Shown one piece after another: positions 1-8,582 of a stretch of 64,000 nt of DNA (position 1 is its first letter; each line of letters begins with the position of its first letter). The stretch lies in the NCBI GenBank assembly GCA_937981985.1, contig CALJNB010000017.1, positions 85,534 through 149,533 of the forward strand, read 5' to 3'. This DNA comes from an uncultured bacterium (lineage in GTDB: Bacteria > Myxococcota_A > Bradymonadia > Bradymonadales > Bradymonadaceae). The notes under the pieces are model-generated. The model was not told the DNA's origin and did no database searches. It saw only the letters and a list, made by a program, of their open reading frames with translations. The position numbers and the translations under genes were made by a program.

Positions 1-1
1 A

Positions 2-133
2 GCTTCATCGATCGGCGCAACATCAATCGAAGATCATGTGAGCGAAATCGTCCGTATCGCGCGTTCGAGTCTATTCGTTGACACCCCACAATTTCAAAAA
101 ACGGAACTTTCCGAGGAAAAAAATAATGGCTAA
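2..133 (+). CDS. C-terminal fragment of an upstream gene (partial)
   Basis: The second reading frame is open from the window edge and stops at TAA 131-133, giving about 43 residues that include an amphipathic stretch (IEDHVSEIVRIARSS) and an acidic-basic tail. The stop overlaps the ATG of the acyl-CoA dehydrogenase by 8 bases, as in translationally coupled operons elsewhere in this window. I do not recognise the product. A second frame is open to position 81 but reads as Arg-rich noise, so this frame is preferred. Being partial, its reality rests only on the open frame and the overlap. Confidence 0.4.
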   Translation, partial: ASSIGATSIEDHVSEIVRIARSSLFVDTPQFQKTELSEEKNNG

Positions 134-2021
134 TTTTTATAAAGATAACGACGATTTACGATTTTATATCGAACGCGAAATAAATTGGGGCCCTTTGGTC
201 AAACTTTTAGAAGACGACTTCACCCAAGAAGAGGGTTTCGAAAATACCGAAGAAGCTGTCGAGTTTTACAAAGAGGTTCTCGATCTTGTTGGAAAATTCA
301 CTGCTGAGGAAATCGATCCTTATGGCGCCGAGCTTGATAAAGCACATCCAGAGCTTAAAGATGGCGTTGTTCACTCACCCGAACGTTTCGATAATATCAT
401 GAAACAAATAGCCGATTTAGGGCTGCATGGATTAGCGCTGCCAAGAGAGCTTGGCGGAATGAACGCCGCGCTGGTTACCTACATGGCCGCGACTGAACTT
501 TATTCGCGCGCCGACGTTGCCCTATCCTCTCACGTTGGATTTCATGCAGGAATAGCAATGGCCCTTATGGTATATGCATACGAAGAAGGCGCTTTTGAGA
601 CGGACGAAAAAGGAATGTTGAGTTCTATTCGCTTTCGAGAAGCTATTGAAGAAATTGGAGTCGGCGACGCATGGGGCTCAATGGACATTACCGAACCCGA
701 TGCGGGATCGGATATGGCAAACCTGCGAACCAAAGCCGAACAAGATAAGGACGGTAACTGGTTTGTTAGTGGACAAAAAATATTTATTACATCTGGACAC
801 GGAAAATATCACGTCGTTATCGCAAAAACGTCTGACAAAAATTCTCTTGATGCCTTATCTCTATTTCTCGTTAAGGCATTCGAAGACGACAAAAGAGGGA
901 AACGAACTTTCTTTGCAAATGTCGATCGACTTGAAGAAAAATTGGGACACCACATTTCTGCAACCTGCGCGATAACTTATTCTAACTCACCAGCCGAACT
1001 TATCGGTGAAGTCGGAGACGGATTCAAACAAATGTTGTTGTTGATGAATAACGCTCGAATCAGTGTTGGCTTCGAATGTATAGGGATCGCCGAATCTGCA
1101 CTCCGTAAAACCAAAGCCTATGCCGAAGAACGGCGAGCATTCGGAAAAAGCATCGATAAGCACGAAATGATTGCCGATTACATAGACGAAATGGAAACCG
1201 ATGTTCGTGCGATGCGTGCTCTGTCGATGATGGCAGCTTACACCGAGGAACATTCTTATCGTTCTAAAATTTATCTCGCGCGACACAAAGACATCTCCAC
1301 TGAAAAAAAGAAAGAGATCGAAAAAGAAATGAAAACCTATCGTCGTAACTCACGCCGGTTAACACCCCTTCTAAAATATTTCGCGGCCGAAAAGTCCGTA
1401 GAAATAGCGCAACGCGCGATTCAAATTCATGGAGGTGCAGGTTTCACAACCGAATACGGCGTAGAGAAATTGCTTCGAGACGCTATGGTGATGCCGATCT
1501 ATGAAGGGACGAGTCAAATCCAAGCATTGATGGCGATGAAAGACACTTTAGGACAAATCTTTAAGAGACCTCAGGCTTTTGTTAAAGAACTTGCCCAAGC
1601 ACAATTTCGCGCGCTTTCAACGAGAGATCCTCGAGAGAAAGCAATGGCCAAAATTCATCTATACTCACTTCAAGCCCAACAAAATTTGATTCAGAAAACA
1701 GCAATTGATAAATTTAAGAATGTTCGCCATTTACCGGTGACGTCGTGGTTGGAAAATCTTACCGGGCAGTCTTGGGATCCTAAGAAGGACTTCGCACCAG
1801 CGATGTTACATGCAGAACATTTAGTCAGAATTCTTGTCGACGAAGCGATCTGCGAAATCTTTTACGATCAAGGATTAAGACATAGTGATCGTATGGAATG
1901 GTTTGATAAATACGTCGAAAGAGCAGAGCCTAGATGTAGGTATCAATTAGACCTCATTCAAACGACCGGCGAAAGAATCTTATCGCAGCTTCATCAGGTA
2001 AACGAAGCGGCGGCCGAATAG
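126..2021 (+). CDS. Acyl-CoA dehydrogenase family protein
   Basis: Flavoprotein that would oxidise an acyl-CoA to the 2,3-enoyl-CoA in beta-oxidation, in the cytoplasm. The central domain carries the family FAD/substrate signature (MDITEPDAGSDMANLRT). The C-terminal domain has GGAGFTTEYGVEKLLRDA followed by PIYEGTSQIQ, where the Glu is at the usual catalytic-base position. At 631 aa it is longer than the classical 380-aa enzymes and carries an extra helical C-terminal region of about 130 aa, as in the large AidB/FadE12-like group. The start at 126 is chosen because GAGG at 113-116 is correctly spaced; an in-frame ATG at 78 would add 16 basic residues without a ribosome site. It converges on the next gene with a 4-base gap. 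The chain-length preference cannot be read from the sequence. Confidence 0.93.
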   Translation: MANFYKDNDDLRFYIEREINWGPLVKLLEDDFTQEEGFENTEEAVEFYKEVLDLVGKFTAEEIDPYGAELDKAHPELKDGVVHSPERFDNIMKQIADLGLHGLALPRELGGMNAALVTYMAATELYSRADVALSSHVGFHAGIAMALMVYAYEEGAFETDEKGMLSSIRFREAIEEIGVGDAWGSMDITEPDAGSDMANLRTKAEQDKDGNWFVSGQKIFITSGHGKYHVVIAKTSDKNSLDALSLFLVKAFEDDKRGKRTFFANVDRLEEKLGHHISATCAITYSNSPAELIGEVGDGFKQMLLLMNNARISVGFECIGIAESALRKTKAYAEERRAFGKSIDKHEMIADYIDEMETDVRAMRALSMMAAYTEEHSYRSKIYLARHKDISTEKKKEIEKEMKTYRRNSRRLTPLLKYFAAEKSVEIAQRAIQIHGGAGFTTEYGVEKLLRDAMVMPIYEGTSQIQALMAMKDTLGQIFKRPQAFVKELAQAQFRALSTRDPREKAMAKIHLYSLQAQQNLIQKTAIDKFKNVRHLPVTSWLENLTGQSWDPKKDFAPAMLHAEHLVRILVDEAICEIFYDQGLRHSDRMEWFDKYVERAEPRCRYQLDLIQTTGERILSQLHQVNEAAAE

Positions 2022-2025
2022 CTCT

Positions 2026-4839
2026 CTAATTGCTTAGGGAATCAAACCAAGCGCGCAATTCGCGTTGGGCTCGCCTTCTCAATTTTGAGGGTTGCATAAC
2101 ATGGTAATTCAAAGACAAACCGGGGATACGATTAATCTCATTGAATGCGGCTCTGCGAATAAACTCGTTATTACTATCCAGAGCCGTCACTAGCCATTCC
2201 GAACGCGGTTCAGCATTCGCATCCCTCCACCATTGTTTCCATTCGTAAGGTGTGGACCAATCTTTAAGAGTCAAAACCTGTAATGCGTTATGAACACGAG
2301 TTTTGGTTCGACCTTTTTGTTCGGATAACAAATCGATAAATAACTCAACCGATTGACGGTCTTTCATGAGGGCGAGAATATCGCAAGCGATTTCGATACG
2401 ATGATCTTTTTGAGAAAATTGAATTTCATTTCTCAATCGTTCGATGACCCCTTTGAATCCGGGGGAATCCTTTGCGCTCGCTAGAACGTTTTTCGCTACT
2501 TCTTGGATTTGATTATCTTTATCAAAAAGCCGTTCGTAGATTTCGGATATTCGAGACCCGCATTCGAAATTCATAAGCAGGTATACTGCATAGAATCGGG
2601 TCTCAGTACTTTTGTCGTCCAGATAACTCATCGGAATTTCTAATGCAGCATTACCTCCGATTCGAGAAAGACAATCCAAAACGGGTGTATGTTCAGATGC
2701 ATTTGGCATTGTTTGAGCTGTGTACTGATAACGATCGATGAAAATACGGCCCGGGAAAATGGTGTCTAAAAAAGGAAGTGCATCTTTTCCCAGTTCAGCA
2801 ACTTTCTGGGCAGCCGAAAATGCTACTTTTTTATCTCGACTATCGATCATCAAAAAATGTTCTTGGTTTTCCTTAACCTTCGGCCCCGACTCAAGAATGA
2901 TAGACTTAGCAGCCATGCTTAAGTCGCTATTTGAGGTCATATTGTCGAAGACCGCAGGATCTAAAACATCATCAACTAGATCAGACCATTCTCCAAGTGA
3001 TTCGCTGTCATCCTTGATATCCCATTTCTTCAAGTCATTCGAATCATGAATTTTTCGATTCATGTCGTGGATTACATTGGACGGAAGCTCTGGATGTGTT
3101 TCTTTATCCGAATAGACCTTCTTTTCCTTAACTTCAGGGAAATCGTCTAACTGAAGCGTGCTGCGCACTTCATTAGGAGCTGGCTTTACCGAGGCTGGAA
3201 TAGGTTCGGTTTCTTTTGTGGGTTGCGGGATAAAGCCACCGACTTTGCCAGACTTTTTTCGTGCCCTAAAAATAGCCGCACCCGGTGTTGCTCGTTTGCG
3301 TTCTTTTTCGGGTTCTTCTATTTCGATACTAACCGACGTTTCTCGAAGGCTTTTTTGAACCAAATCCGAATCAACACCGACACCTCCCATTAAGGTCGCG
3401 CTTGAAGTATCTGCATTAACACTTTTGGGAATCATTATCGAAACACCCTCTGAAATGTTTCGAGACGGCGTCACTGGCGATTGAAAATCAAGCTCGGAAT
3501 CAAGCGCAAGCTGAACGTTTATTTTTGACTCATTTTTGGCATTACTAGCATGACTCATGATCGTTTCAATGGAGATCGCCTGGTTAACTGTTAATTCATC
3601 ATCTTTACTTTCCGAAATCGCTGAAGTTTCCGAGCCAACAGAAGCAGACGAGTCAGTCCGCGCTTCAATAAGCGGCAACCCGAACGCTGTGGAAGTTGGA
3701 TCATCTTTGCTTGAGACTTTTTCAGTATCGGTCGCTGTTGAGCTCTTAGATGTTTCGGGCGCTTTCGCGCTAATAAGGGGAAGCCCAAATGCCGTGGAAC
3801 TCGCATCAGTTGCTTCTATATCCGGCTTCAAAGCATAATTATCAATCATTGATACCGAGGTTTCTGACGTCGTATCAACGACCGGCAATCCGTAATCGGT
3901 ACTATCGACAACCGCTGGAGTTGATTCCACGTAGCTTTCGGTCGGTTCAGGGACGACGCTGAAAGGGCCTGCATTAAGTTCACCTGTTTCATCTGAATCT
4001 TCAATACCCAACGAGGTTTCGCTCACGTCTCCACTGAGGGAAAGAGTCGATCTGACATCAACTTCAGAATCTTGAACATTTATTTTTGAGACAATGGGCG
4101 TCGCTGGTGTCAATTCAGGTGCGAGGGGAGCAACTTCTGGAGCGTTCATCTCCTTGTCTGCGGCCAAATCGGGTGCGTCCGGAGCTGTTTCTGTAGCCTT
4201 TATCTCTTCGGCCGCAAAATCGATATCGGCAGGTGCGCTTGGAACTTCTTTTTCAGTATTCGTCTCCGTCGCCGCAAGCACATGTGCTTGAAGCGATTCA
4301 TTGGAAACGTCAGAATCTTTGCTACGTATCGGAGCCGCTGGAATACGATTTTCTTTTTTTGGAAGTTCTCCCGTTTTAGAAAGGCGAATCAACTTCTCTA
4401 GTTGTGTTCCAACAAACTCTGAGATCTCTGAAAGCTCTTCCGCTCTTTGGTCACTTCTGGGGACACCTAAGATCATCGCGGTAACCCGGTTACCGATCGG
4501 GATCGGAACGGCAAATAATTCGCTTACCGGCTCGATGTTTAGAACATCAAACAATGCAGAGTAGTGTTGCCCTTCCCACATCCCAAGCGTCGTGGGCATT
4601 TTCCCTCTTGGTATTCTGGCCGATTTTAGAACCTCGGGACTATGGTCAACCCATCCTTGAATCATAAAAGGTTGTAGTATCGACCGACCGAGAATAAGAA
4701 TCATTCTTTTTTCGAGATATTTTCCGCTAAATCCCAGCAAGACATTAAGGTTCGTATCGCGATCATAACATTCATCAACGAAATGACGAACCTCAGCATC
4801 TGTCCACCCAACTCCGAGGATTGAAGGTTCCGAATTCAA
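2026..4839 (-). CDS. GAF-like / disordered linker / HEAT-repeat protein
   Basis: Product of 937 aa with three parts. Residues 1-170 look like a GAF-type sensory fold (FAVPIPIGNRVTAMILGV, then a helix ending EFVGTQLEKLIRL). Residues about 175-590 are low-complexity, acidic and Ser/Thr/Pro-rich, with recurring short motifs: STAFGLPLI occurs twice, DYGLPVV once and SKINVQ twice. The last 320 or so residues are HEAT-like helical repeats ending in a basic helix. I do not recognise a defined function; similar GAF/HEAT architectures occur in myxobacterial regulatory proteins, so a scaffold or signalling role is inferred. The start is TTG with no strong ribosome site, so the N-terminus is uncertain. 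It is divergent from the amidotransferase gene over a region with a palindrome. Confidence 0.75.
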   Translation of the reverse strand: MNSEPSILGVGWTDAEVRHFVDECYDRDTNLNVLLGFSGKYLEKRMILILGRSILQPFMIQGWVDHSPEVLKSARIPRGKMPTTLGMWEGQHYSALFDVLNIEPVSELFAVPIPIGNRVTAMILGVPRSDQRAEELSEISEFVGTQLEKLIRLSKTGELPKKENRIPAAPIRSKDSDVSNESLQAHVLAATETNTEKEVPSAPADIDFAAEEIKATETAPDAPDLAADKEMNAPEVAPLAPELTPATPIVSKINVQDSEVDVRSTLSLSGDVSETSLGIEDSDETGELNAGPFSVVPEPTESYVESTPAVVDSTDYGLPVVDTTSETSVSMIDNYALKPDIEATDASSTAFGLPLISAKAPETSKSSTATDTEKVSSKDDPTSTAFGLPLIEARTDSSASVGSETSAISESKDDELTVNQAISIETIMSHASNAKNESKINVQLALDSELDFQSPVTPSRNISEGVSIMIPKSVNADTSSATLMGGVGVDSDLVQKSLRETSVSIEIEEPEKERKRATPGAAIFRARKKSGKVGGFIPQPTKETEPIPASVKPAPNEVRSTLQLDDFPEVKEKKVYSDKETHPELPSNVIHDMNRKIHDSNDLKKWDIKDDSESLGEWSDLVDDVLDPAVFDNMTSNSDLSMAAKSIILESGPKVKENQEHFLMIDSRDKKVAFSAAQKVAELGKDALPFLDTIFPGRIFIDRYQYTAQTMPNASEHTPVLDCLSRIGGNAALEIPMSYLDDKSTETRFYAVYLLMNFECGSRISEIYERLFDKDNQIQEVAKNVLASAKDSPGFKGVIERLRNEIQFSQKDHRIEIACDILALMKDRQSVELFIDLLSEQKGRTKTRVHNALQVLTLKDWSTPYEWKQWWRDANAEPRSEWLVTALDSNNEFIRRAAFNEINRIPGLSLNYHVMQPSKLRRRAQRELRAWFDSLSN

Positions 4840-4892
4840 AGAAAATACCGTGTAAAAAGGGTTTGATTACATGTTAAAGATAATCTTGAATT

Positions 4893-4933
4893 GGTCAAAG
4901 TAATTGACCTTTTATTCGCGAAAAATTTATCTT
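4893..4933 (+). promoter_or_regulatory. Palindrome and putative promoter between divergent genes
   Basis: GGTCAA at 4893-4898 and TTGACC at 4904-4909 form a 6-bp inverted repeat around 5 bases. Rightward, TTGACC is a good -35 with TATCTT at 4928-4933 (18-bp spacer). Leftward, the other arm also reads TTGACC and is followed 16 bases on by TAACAT. The palindrome may therefore supply back-to-back -35 elements for the genes at 4839 and 4999, or be an operator covering both. Motif reading only. Confidence 0.35.
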
Positions 4934-4998
4934 TTTCCTCGTTTTGATTATCCTAATTTCTGTGAAAGAATGAAGCATCGTCAAAATATGGAGCCTTA

Positions 4999-5832
4999 AT
5001 GTGTCGTTTATTCGGGTTTAGAAGTGTTATTCCTAGCCAGGTCCATCAATCTTTAGTTAGCGCCGAAAACGCGTTGGTCCAGCAAAGTGAGGCTCATCCT
5101 CATGGTTGGGGCGTAGCCTACTATGTCGCCGAAGTACCCCACGTTGTAAAAAGCTCTGAGGGTGCTTTTGCCGATAAACTTTTCAAGCACGTGTCCGGTG
5201 TGGTTTCTTCGGATACGGTCGTTGCCCATATTCGTCTGGCGACTCAAGGAAATTTATCGATCATCAATTCTCACCCCTTCCAATACGGAAAATGGATCTT
5301 CGCACATAATGGCAATATCCCAGAGTTCGACGAATATCGTTCCCTTCTTGTTGCCAAAATCCCACCCGTCCTTCGACGCTTTATTTTAGGAGACACAGAC
5401 AGCGAGGTTTTTTTCTATCTACTCCTTTCGAATATGTCGCGACGCTTCGATCTTCATCGAAAAGGTTTCCCCTTAGAGGATCTCGAGTACGCGATACGCC
5501 AAACCGTCAAAACGATCGAAGAACTTATAGGTGCGTCGTGTTTCGACGAAAATAAACTCTACCTCAGTTTCATAATCACAAACGGCCAAACGATGGTCGC
5601 ACATCAAGGAGGCAAAGAATTACTCGTCAGTTCTTATAAGTCCGATTGCAGCGAAAAAGATCTGTGCCCAAATTTCGCGCCCGAATGTATCGCCCCCTCC
5701 GAAACGGGATTTATTTCCCATCTCCTTTTTGCAAGCGAACCATTACAAGGCTCTAATGTTTGGCGAGCGATGCGGGATGGAGAGATTATAGGAGTGGATT
5801 GGCGTATGCGTATGGCGACTTTTAATCATTAA
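4999..5832 (+). CDS. Class II glutamine amidotransferase (YafJ-like)
   Basis: Begins MCRLFGFRS, so Cys2 becomes the N-terminal nucleophile of an Ntn-type glutaminase after removal of Met. Other family blocks are visible: HPHGWGVAYY (about 32-41), VAHIRLATQG (about 75-84) and NSHPFQYGKWIFAHNG (about 89-104). At 277 aa it has the size of stand-alone GATase_4/YafJ proteins, which lack a fused synthetase domain. The ammonia acceptor is unknown; no partner synthase lies next to it. The start follows GGAG at 4990-4993. Family assignment is firm, substrate is not. Confidence 0.88.
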   Translation: MCRLFGFRSVIPSQVHQSLVSAENALVQQSEAHPHGWGVAYYVAEVPHVVKSSEGAFADKLFKHVSGVVSSDTVVAHIRLATQGNLSIINSHPFQYGKWIFAHNGNIPEFDEYRSLLVAKIPPVLRRFILGDTDSEVFFYLLLSNMSRRFDLHRKGFPLEDLEYAIRQTVKTIEELIGASCFDENKLYLSFIITNGQTMVAHQGGKELLVSSYKSDCSEKDLCPNFAPECIAPSETGFISHLLFASEPLQGSNVWRAMRDGEIIGVDWRMRMATFNH

Positions 5833-5940
5833 TACGCGTAATACGTTTATTAACCTAATTCGAACGAAAACTTCGAAAAAAGCTTGAATCCTTTCGTTTA
5901 ATCGAACATCTAAGATAAGCTATTTAGATGAGGAGACGAT

Positions 5941-6831
5941 TTGGACCACCTACGCCGTTTATCAGACTTTTGGAATTGGTTACCTGCCTACCGCGCTGTT
6001 GCTGAAACTGAACATGTACGCACAGCTGCTGAAAAGCTAAGAATCAGCCCATCGGCCCTTTCCCGCAGTATCGGGTTATTGGAAGAAAGTGTAGGGACGC
6101 AGCTCTTCGATCGAGAGGGACGCGGCATTCGTCTCAATCCGGCCGGACGAACCTTTTTAGACTCCTTGCGAGCCGCAATGCGTTTGGTTGATGAGGGATT
6201 AAAATCGGTGGAATCGTCGGAGTTTATAGGATCGGTCCATATTGCGGTTCCCGACGAGCTAACACTACCTTTGTGGGCCGGTTTAGCGAAGCTAGGAAAA
6301 GACCATCCTCAGCTAAAAATTTGTCTTCGGTCCGTGCCAGCGGATTCAATTAATACGATGCTTGCGCAGGGACAGCTCGACCTCGCGTTTTCAGAAAAGG
6401 TGGTCGCGGGGGAAGAAGTAGAAATAGCAACCTTTATCGAAACCACCAATGGAATTTATTGTGCGAAAGATCACCCTCTCGCAATAGTAGAAAATCCGAG
6501 TCGTGAAGAATTATTGGCGCACGCCTTTGTTGCTGGAATAAGCGATCTCGATACACCCACTGATCGCTGGCCTGTCGATATTCGTCGAAAGGTTTCTCTT
6601 GATGTTAATCGCCAGCAAGGCGTTTTAGAAGCCGCGCTTTTCGGAAATTTATTGGCTGTATTGCCTGATCATGTTGCAAAAAGTTATCTAGATCGAGGAC
6701 TACTTATCAAAATCGACGAAGACATTATTCCTCCCAGTACGTTTTATTCCATTCGAAGACGCCAACTTGTAGACAATGATACCAATGCACAAGTTTTAGA
6801 AATATTAAGCGAAAATCTTTCCGAAACTTGA
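5941..6831 (+). CDS. LysR-family transcriptional regulator
   Basis: Standard 296-aa LysR layout: winged helix-turn-helix at residues about 12-70 (FRAAAEKLRIS-type block, then PSALSRSIGLLEESVGTQLFDREGRGIRLNPAG in two parts), and a periplasmic-binding-fold co-inducer domain from about 95 to the end. The start codon is TTG at 5941, fixed by AGGAG at 5931-5935; the ATG at 5928 is out of frame and no other start precedes the DNA-binding helix. Neighbours do not reveal a regulon: the upstream gene is an amidotransferase on the same strand 108 bases away, and the downstream gene is convergent with a 13-base gap. The ligand is unknown. Confidence 0.9.
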   Translation: MDHLRRLSDFWNWLPAYRAVAETEHVRTAAEKLRISPSALSRSIGLLEESVGTQLFDREGRGIRLNPAGRTFLDSLRAAMRLVDEGLKSVESSEFIGSVHIAVPDELTLPLWAGLAKLGKDHPQLKICLRSVPADSINTMLAQGQLDLAFSEKVVAGEEVEIATFIETTNGIYCAKDHPLAIVENPSREELLAHAFVAGISDLDTPTDRWPVDIRRKVSLDVNRQQGVLEAALFGNLLAVLPDHVAKSYLDRGLLIKIDEDIIPPSTFYSIRRRQLVDNDTNAQVLEILSENLSET

Positions 6832-6844
6832 CTCAAAAATCGTC

Positions 6845-7846
6845 TTATTCAAAATAGGCTGACGCCTTTTTGCCCAAAGTAGATGTCGCGCTAGCGGCGA
6901 TGGATGCCGAGACGAAAGGACCGGCGACTGGGATAAACTGAGATAAAGCCCGTACAATCTCCCGCATCGCAAATCCGACGGTGAGATTAATTCCCAACGA
7001 ACCCAGAAATGCGGAAACCAATTTCGCATCCAGATCACAACCTCTCGCGTACGCAATGGAGACAACCATAAAAGTTTGGACTGTTGTTATGGGAATCAAA
7101 TCTGCGACCGGAAGTGGAACGCTCGCAATCGACGAATTCGTTGCCGTGGCTAGGTGAATTATCGAATCGATGTAATTTGACCTCGCGTCCTCGTTTTCCA
7201 GAACACGAACCAGGGACAAACGCGTTTTGATCGGCGCAGATCTTATCAACTCTTCGGAAATTTTTTTCTGTTGATTTACAGCAAAAATCGCTGCCGGTTC
7301 TATCCCCAACTTTTTCCAAGCTTTAAACACGCGTTTTCTACTTTTGTAAAATTGTGGACTCATTTCTTTTTCTTCAATGAGAAAAATTGCTTCCACGACG
7401 GTATCTACTCTATCTTCTAACTTCTCTTGGAAACTTGACACTCGACCTAAGGTTTTTTCAATTTCGTCGTCACTTAATTTTTTAGGAATGACACAAAGAA
7501 TCATATCCGGAAATGGCGCCGATAGCGACAAACGCTTCCTCTTTCGCAGGTCTGCTACTTCCATTTTCCCAAAAGAATACCAACCTTTACTTCCTTTCGT
7601 TTCGACCTTGAGATGTTTCTGCTGCAAAAAGTACGATAAAATTTCTTGCCTAGACCGAGTCGAATCTCCAATGATTGCAATTTTTGGATATCGAAAATGA
7701 AATAAAATTTCCTTTATCGAATCCATATTCGACAAAATCACATCACGTTTCTCAGACGTAACAGCTGATAAAAAAGTATCGTTCTTTATTTTTTCAATGA
7801 CGCCGTTGAAGGTTGAAATCATTTCTTTTGGTAGAAGGCGAGTCAT
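6845..7846 (-). CDS. DUF697 (YcjF/GTPase-associated) protein with degenerate nucleotide-binding domain
   Basis: The C-terminal 110 residues, starting near SIASVPLPVADLIPITTVQ, match the hydrophobic DUF697 domain found at the C-terminus of Era-like GTPases and in YcjF, which probably associates with the membrane. The N-terminal part begins with a Rossmann-like strand and loop, PKIAIIGDSTRSRQEIL, at the expected G1 place, but the loop lacks the GxxxxGK[ST] pattern. A hydrophobic strand FPDMILCVIPKKLS follows, and no NKxD motif is clear. It may therefore be a pseudo-GTPase. Either TTG 7849 or ATG 7846 can start it; ATG is preferred. It abuts the stop of the upstream PEBP gene, so the two are probably cotranscribed. 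Confidence 0.7.
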   Translation of the reverse strand: MTRLLPKEMISTFNGVIEKIKNDTFLSAVTSEKRDVILSNMDSIKEILFHFRYPKIAIIGDSTRSRQEILSYFLQQKHLKVETKGSKGWYSFGKMEVADLRKRKRLSLSAPFPDMILCVIPKKLSDDEIEKTLGRVSSFQEKLEDRVDTVVEAIFLIEEKEMSPQFYKSRKRVFKAWKKLGIEPAAIFAVNQQKKISEELIRSAPIKTRLSLVRVLENEDARSNYIDSIIHLATATNSSIASVPLPVADLIPITTVQTFMVVSIAYARGCDLDAKLVSAFLGSLGINLTVGFAMREIVRALSQFIPVAGPFVSASIAASATSTLGKKASAYFE

Positions 7847-7849
7847 CAA

Positions 7850-8470
7850 TTAGTCTAGGCGAGGATTTAAGGTGTAGGTGCAGGATAACGACGCACTCTC
7901 GAGTATGTGCCCTTCAATGGCTGACCTCAGATCGTTTCCTTGAAAACCCTCTGGCAGATCACAACGATTGATATCTAAAGCGAAGATGGTGAAATGATAA
8001 GTATGAACAAGGCTATCGTTCCAAGGTGGACAAGGACCGTCGTAACCAAAATAGTCGCCTTCCATCGCTTCATCGCCATTGAACCACCCTGTATAATCAT
8101 TACGGCCAGTTCGCCCGAAAGGAACATGCTTCGATTTTCCACGCGAAGTAACGCCCTGACTAAAGTCACCCGATGCGATTTCGCGACGATCGGCAGGAAT
8201 ATCGGTGAGTAACCAATGAAAAAAGTCGGCACGCGGCAACTCTTCGGGCACTTCTCTTCCTGCTTGATTTACATCATCGGGTTCGGTGGGGCATGTTTCA
8301 TCATGACAAATGATAACAAAAGATTTCGTATGTTTTGGGACATCGGACCAAGTTAGATCTGGGTTCAAATTTTCAGAAAAAGTAGGTGATTCTCCTACTA
8401 CCTTTTTACAAAAAGAAAATTTTGAATCTAGACTTTGTCCATCTTCGAATGAGGTTGTTTTTAGTTTCAT
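7850..8470 (-). CDS. YbhB/YbcL-family phosphatidylethanolamine-binding-like protein
   Basis: Product of 206 aa of the PEBP (Raf kinase inhibitor-like) family. Visible blocks are ICHDETCP in the position of the DPDAP ligand-site loop, FFHWLLTDIPAD (family FxHWxLxxIP), and GYDGPCPPWNDSLVHTYHF (family GYxGPCPP...HxYxF). Bacterial members are small soluble proteins of mostly unknown role that bind anionic ligands. No signal peptide is visible. Its stop (7850-7852) is immediately followed by the start of the DUF697 gene, implying one operon. A 112-bp gap separates it from the AAA ATPase gene upstream. Confidence 0.87.
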   Translation of the reverse strand: MKLKTTSFEDGQSLDSKFSFCKKVVGESPTFSENLNPDLTWSDVPKHTKSFVIICHDETCPTEPDDVNQAGREVPEELPRADFFHWLLTDIPADRREIASGDFSQGVTSRGKSKHVPFGRTGRNDYTGWFNGDEAMEGDYFGYDGPCPPWNDSLVHTYHFTIFALDINRCDLPEGFQGNDLRSAIEGHILESASLSCTYTLNPRLD

Positions 8471-8582
8471 CGTTTACCATTTTTTTTAGACCGAGCTTAT
8501 TCGATAAGCATGGCGATCGTAACGAAAAAACAGACGAAATCAATTGGTGAGCACATAAATCACTTTCGAAAGGTGAATAGCG

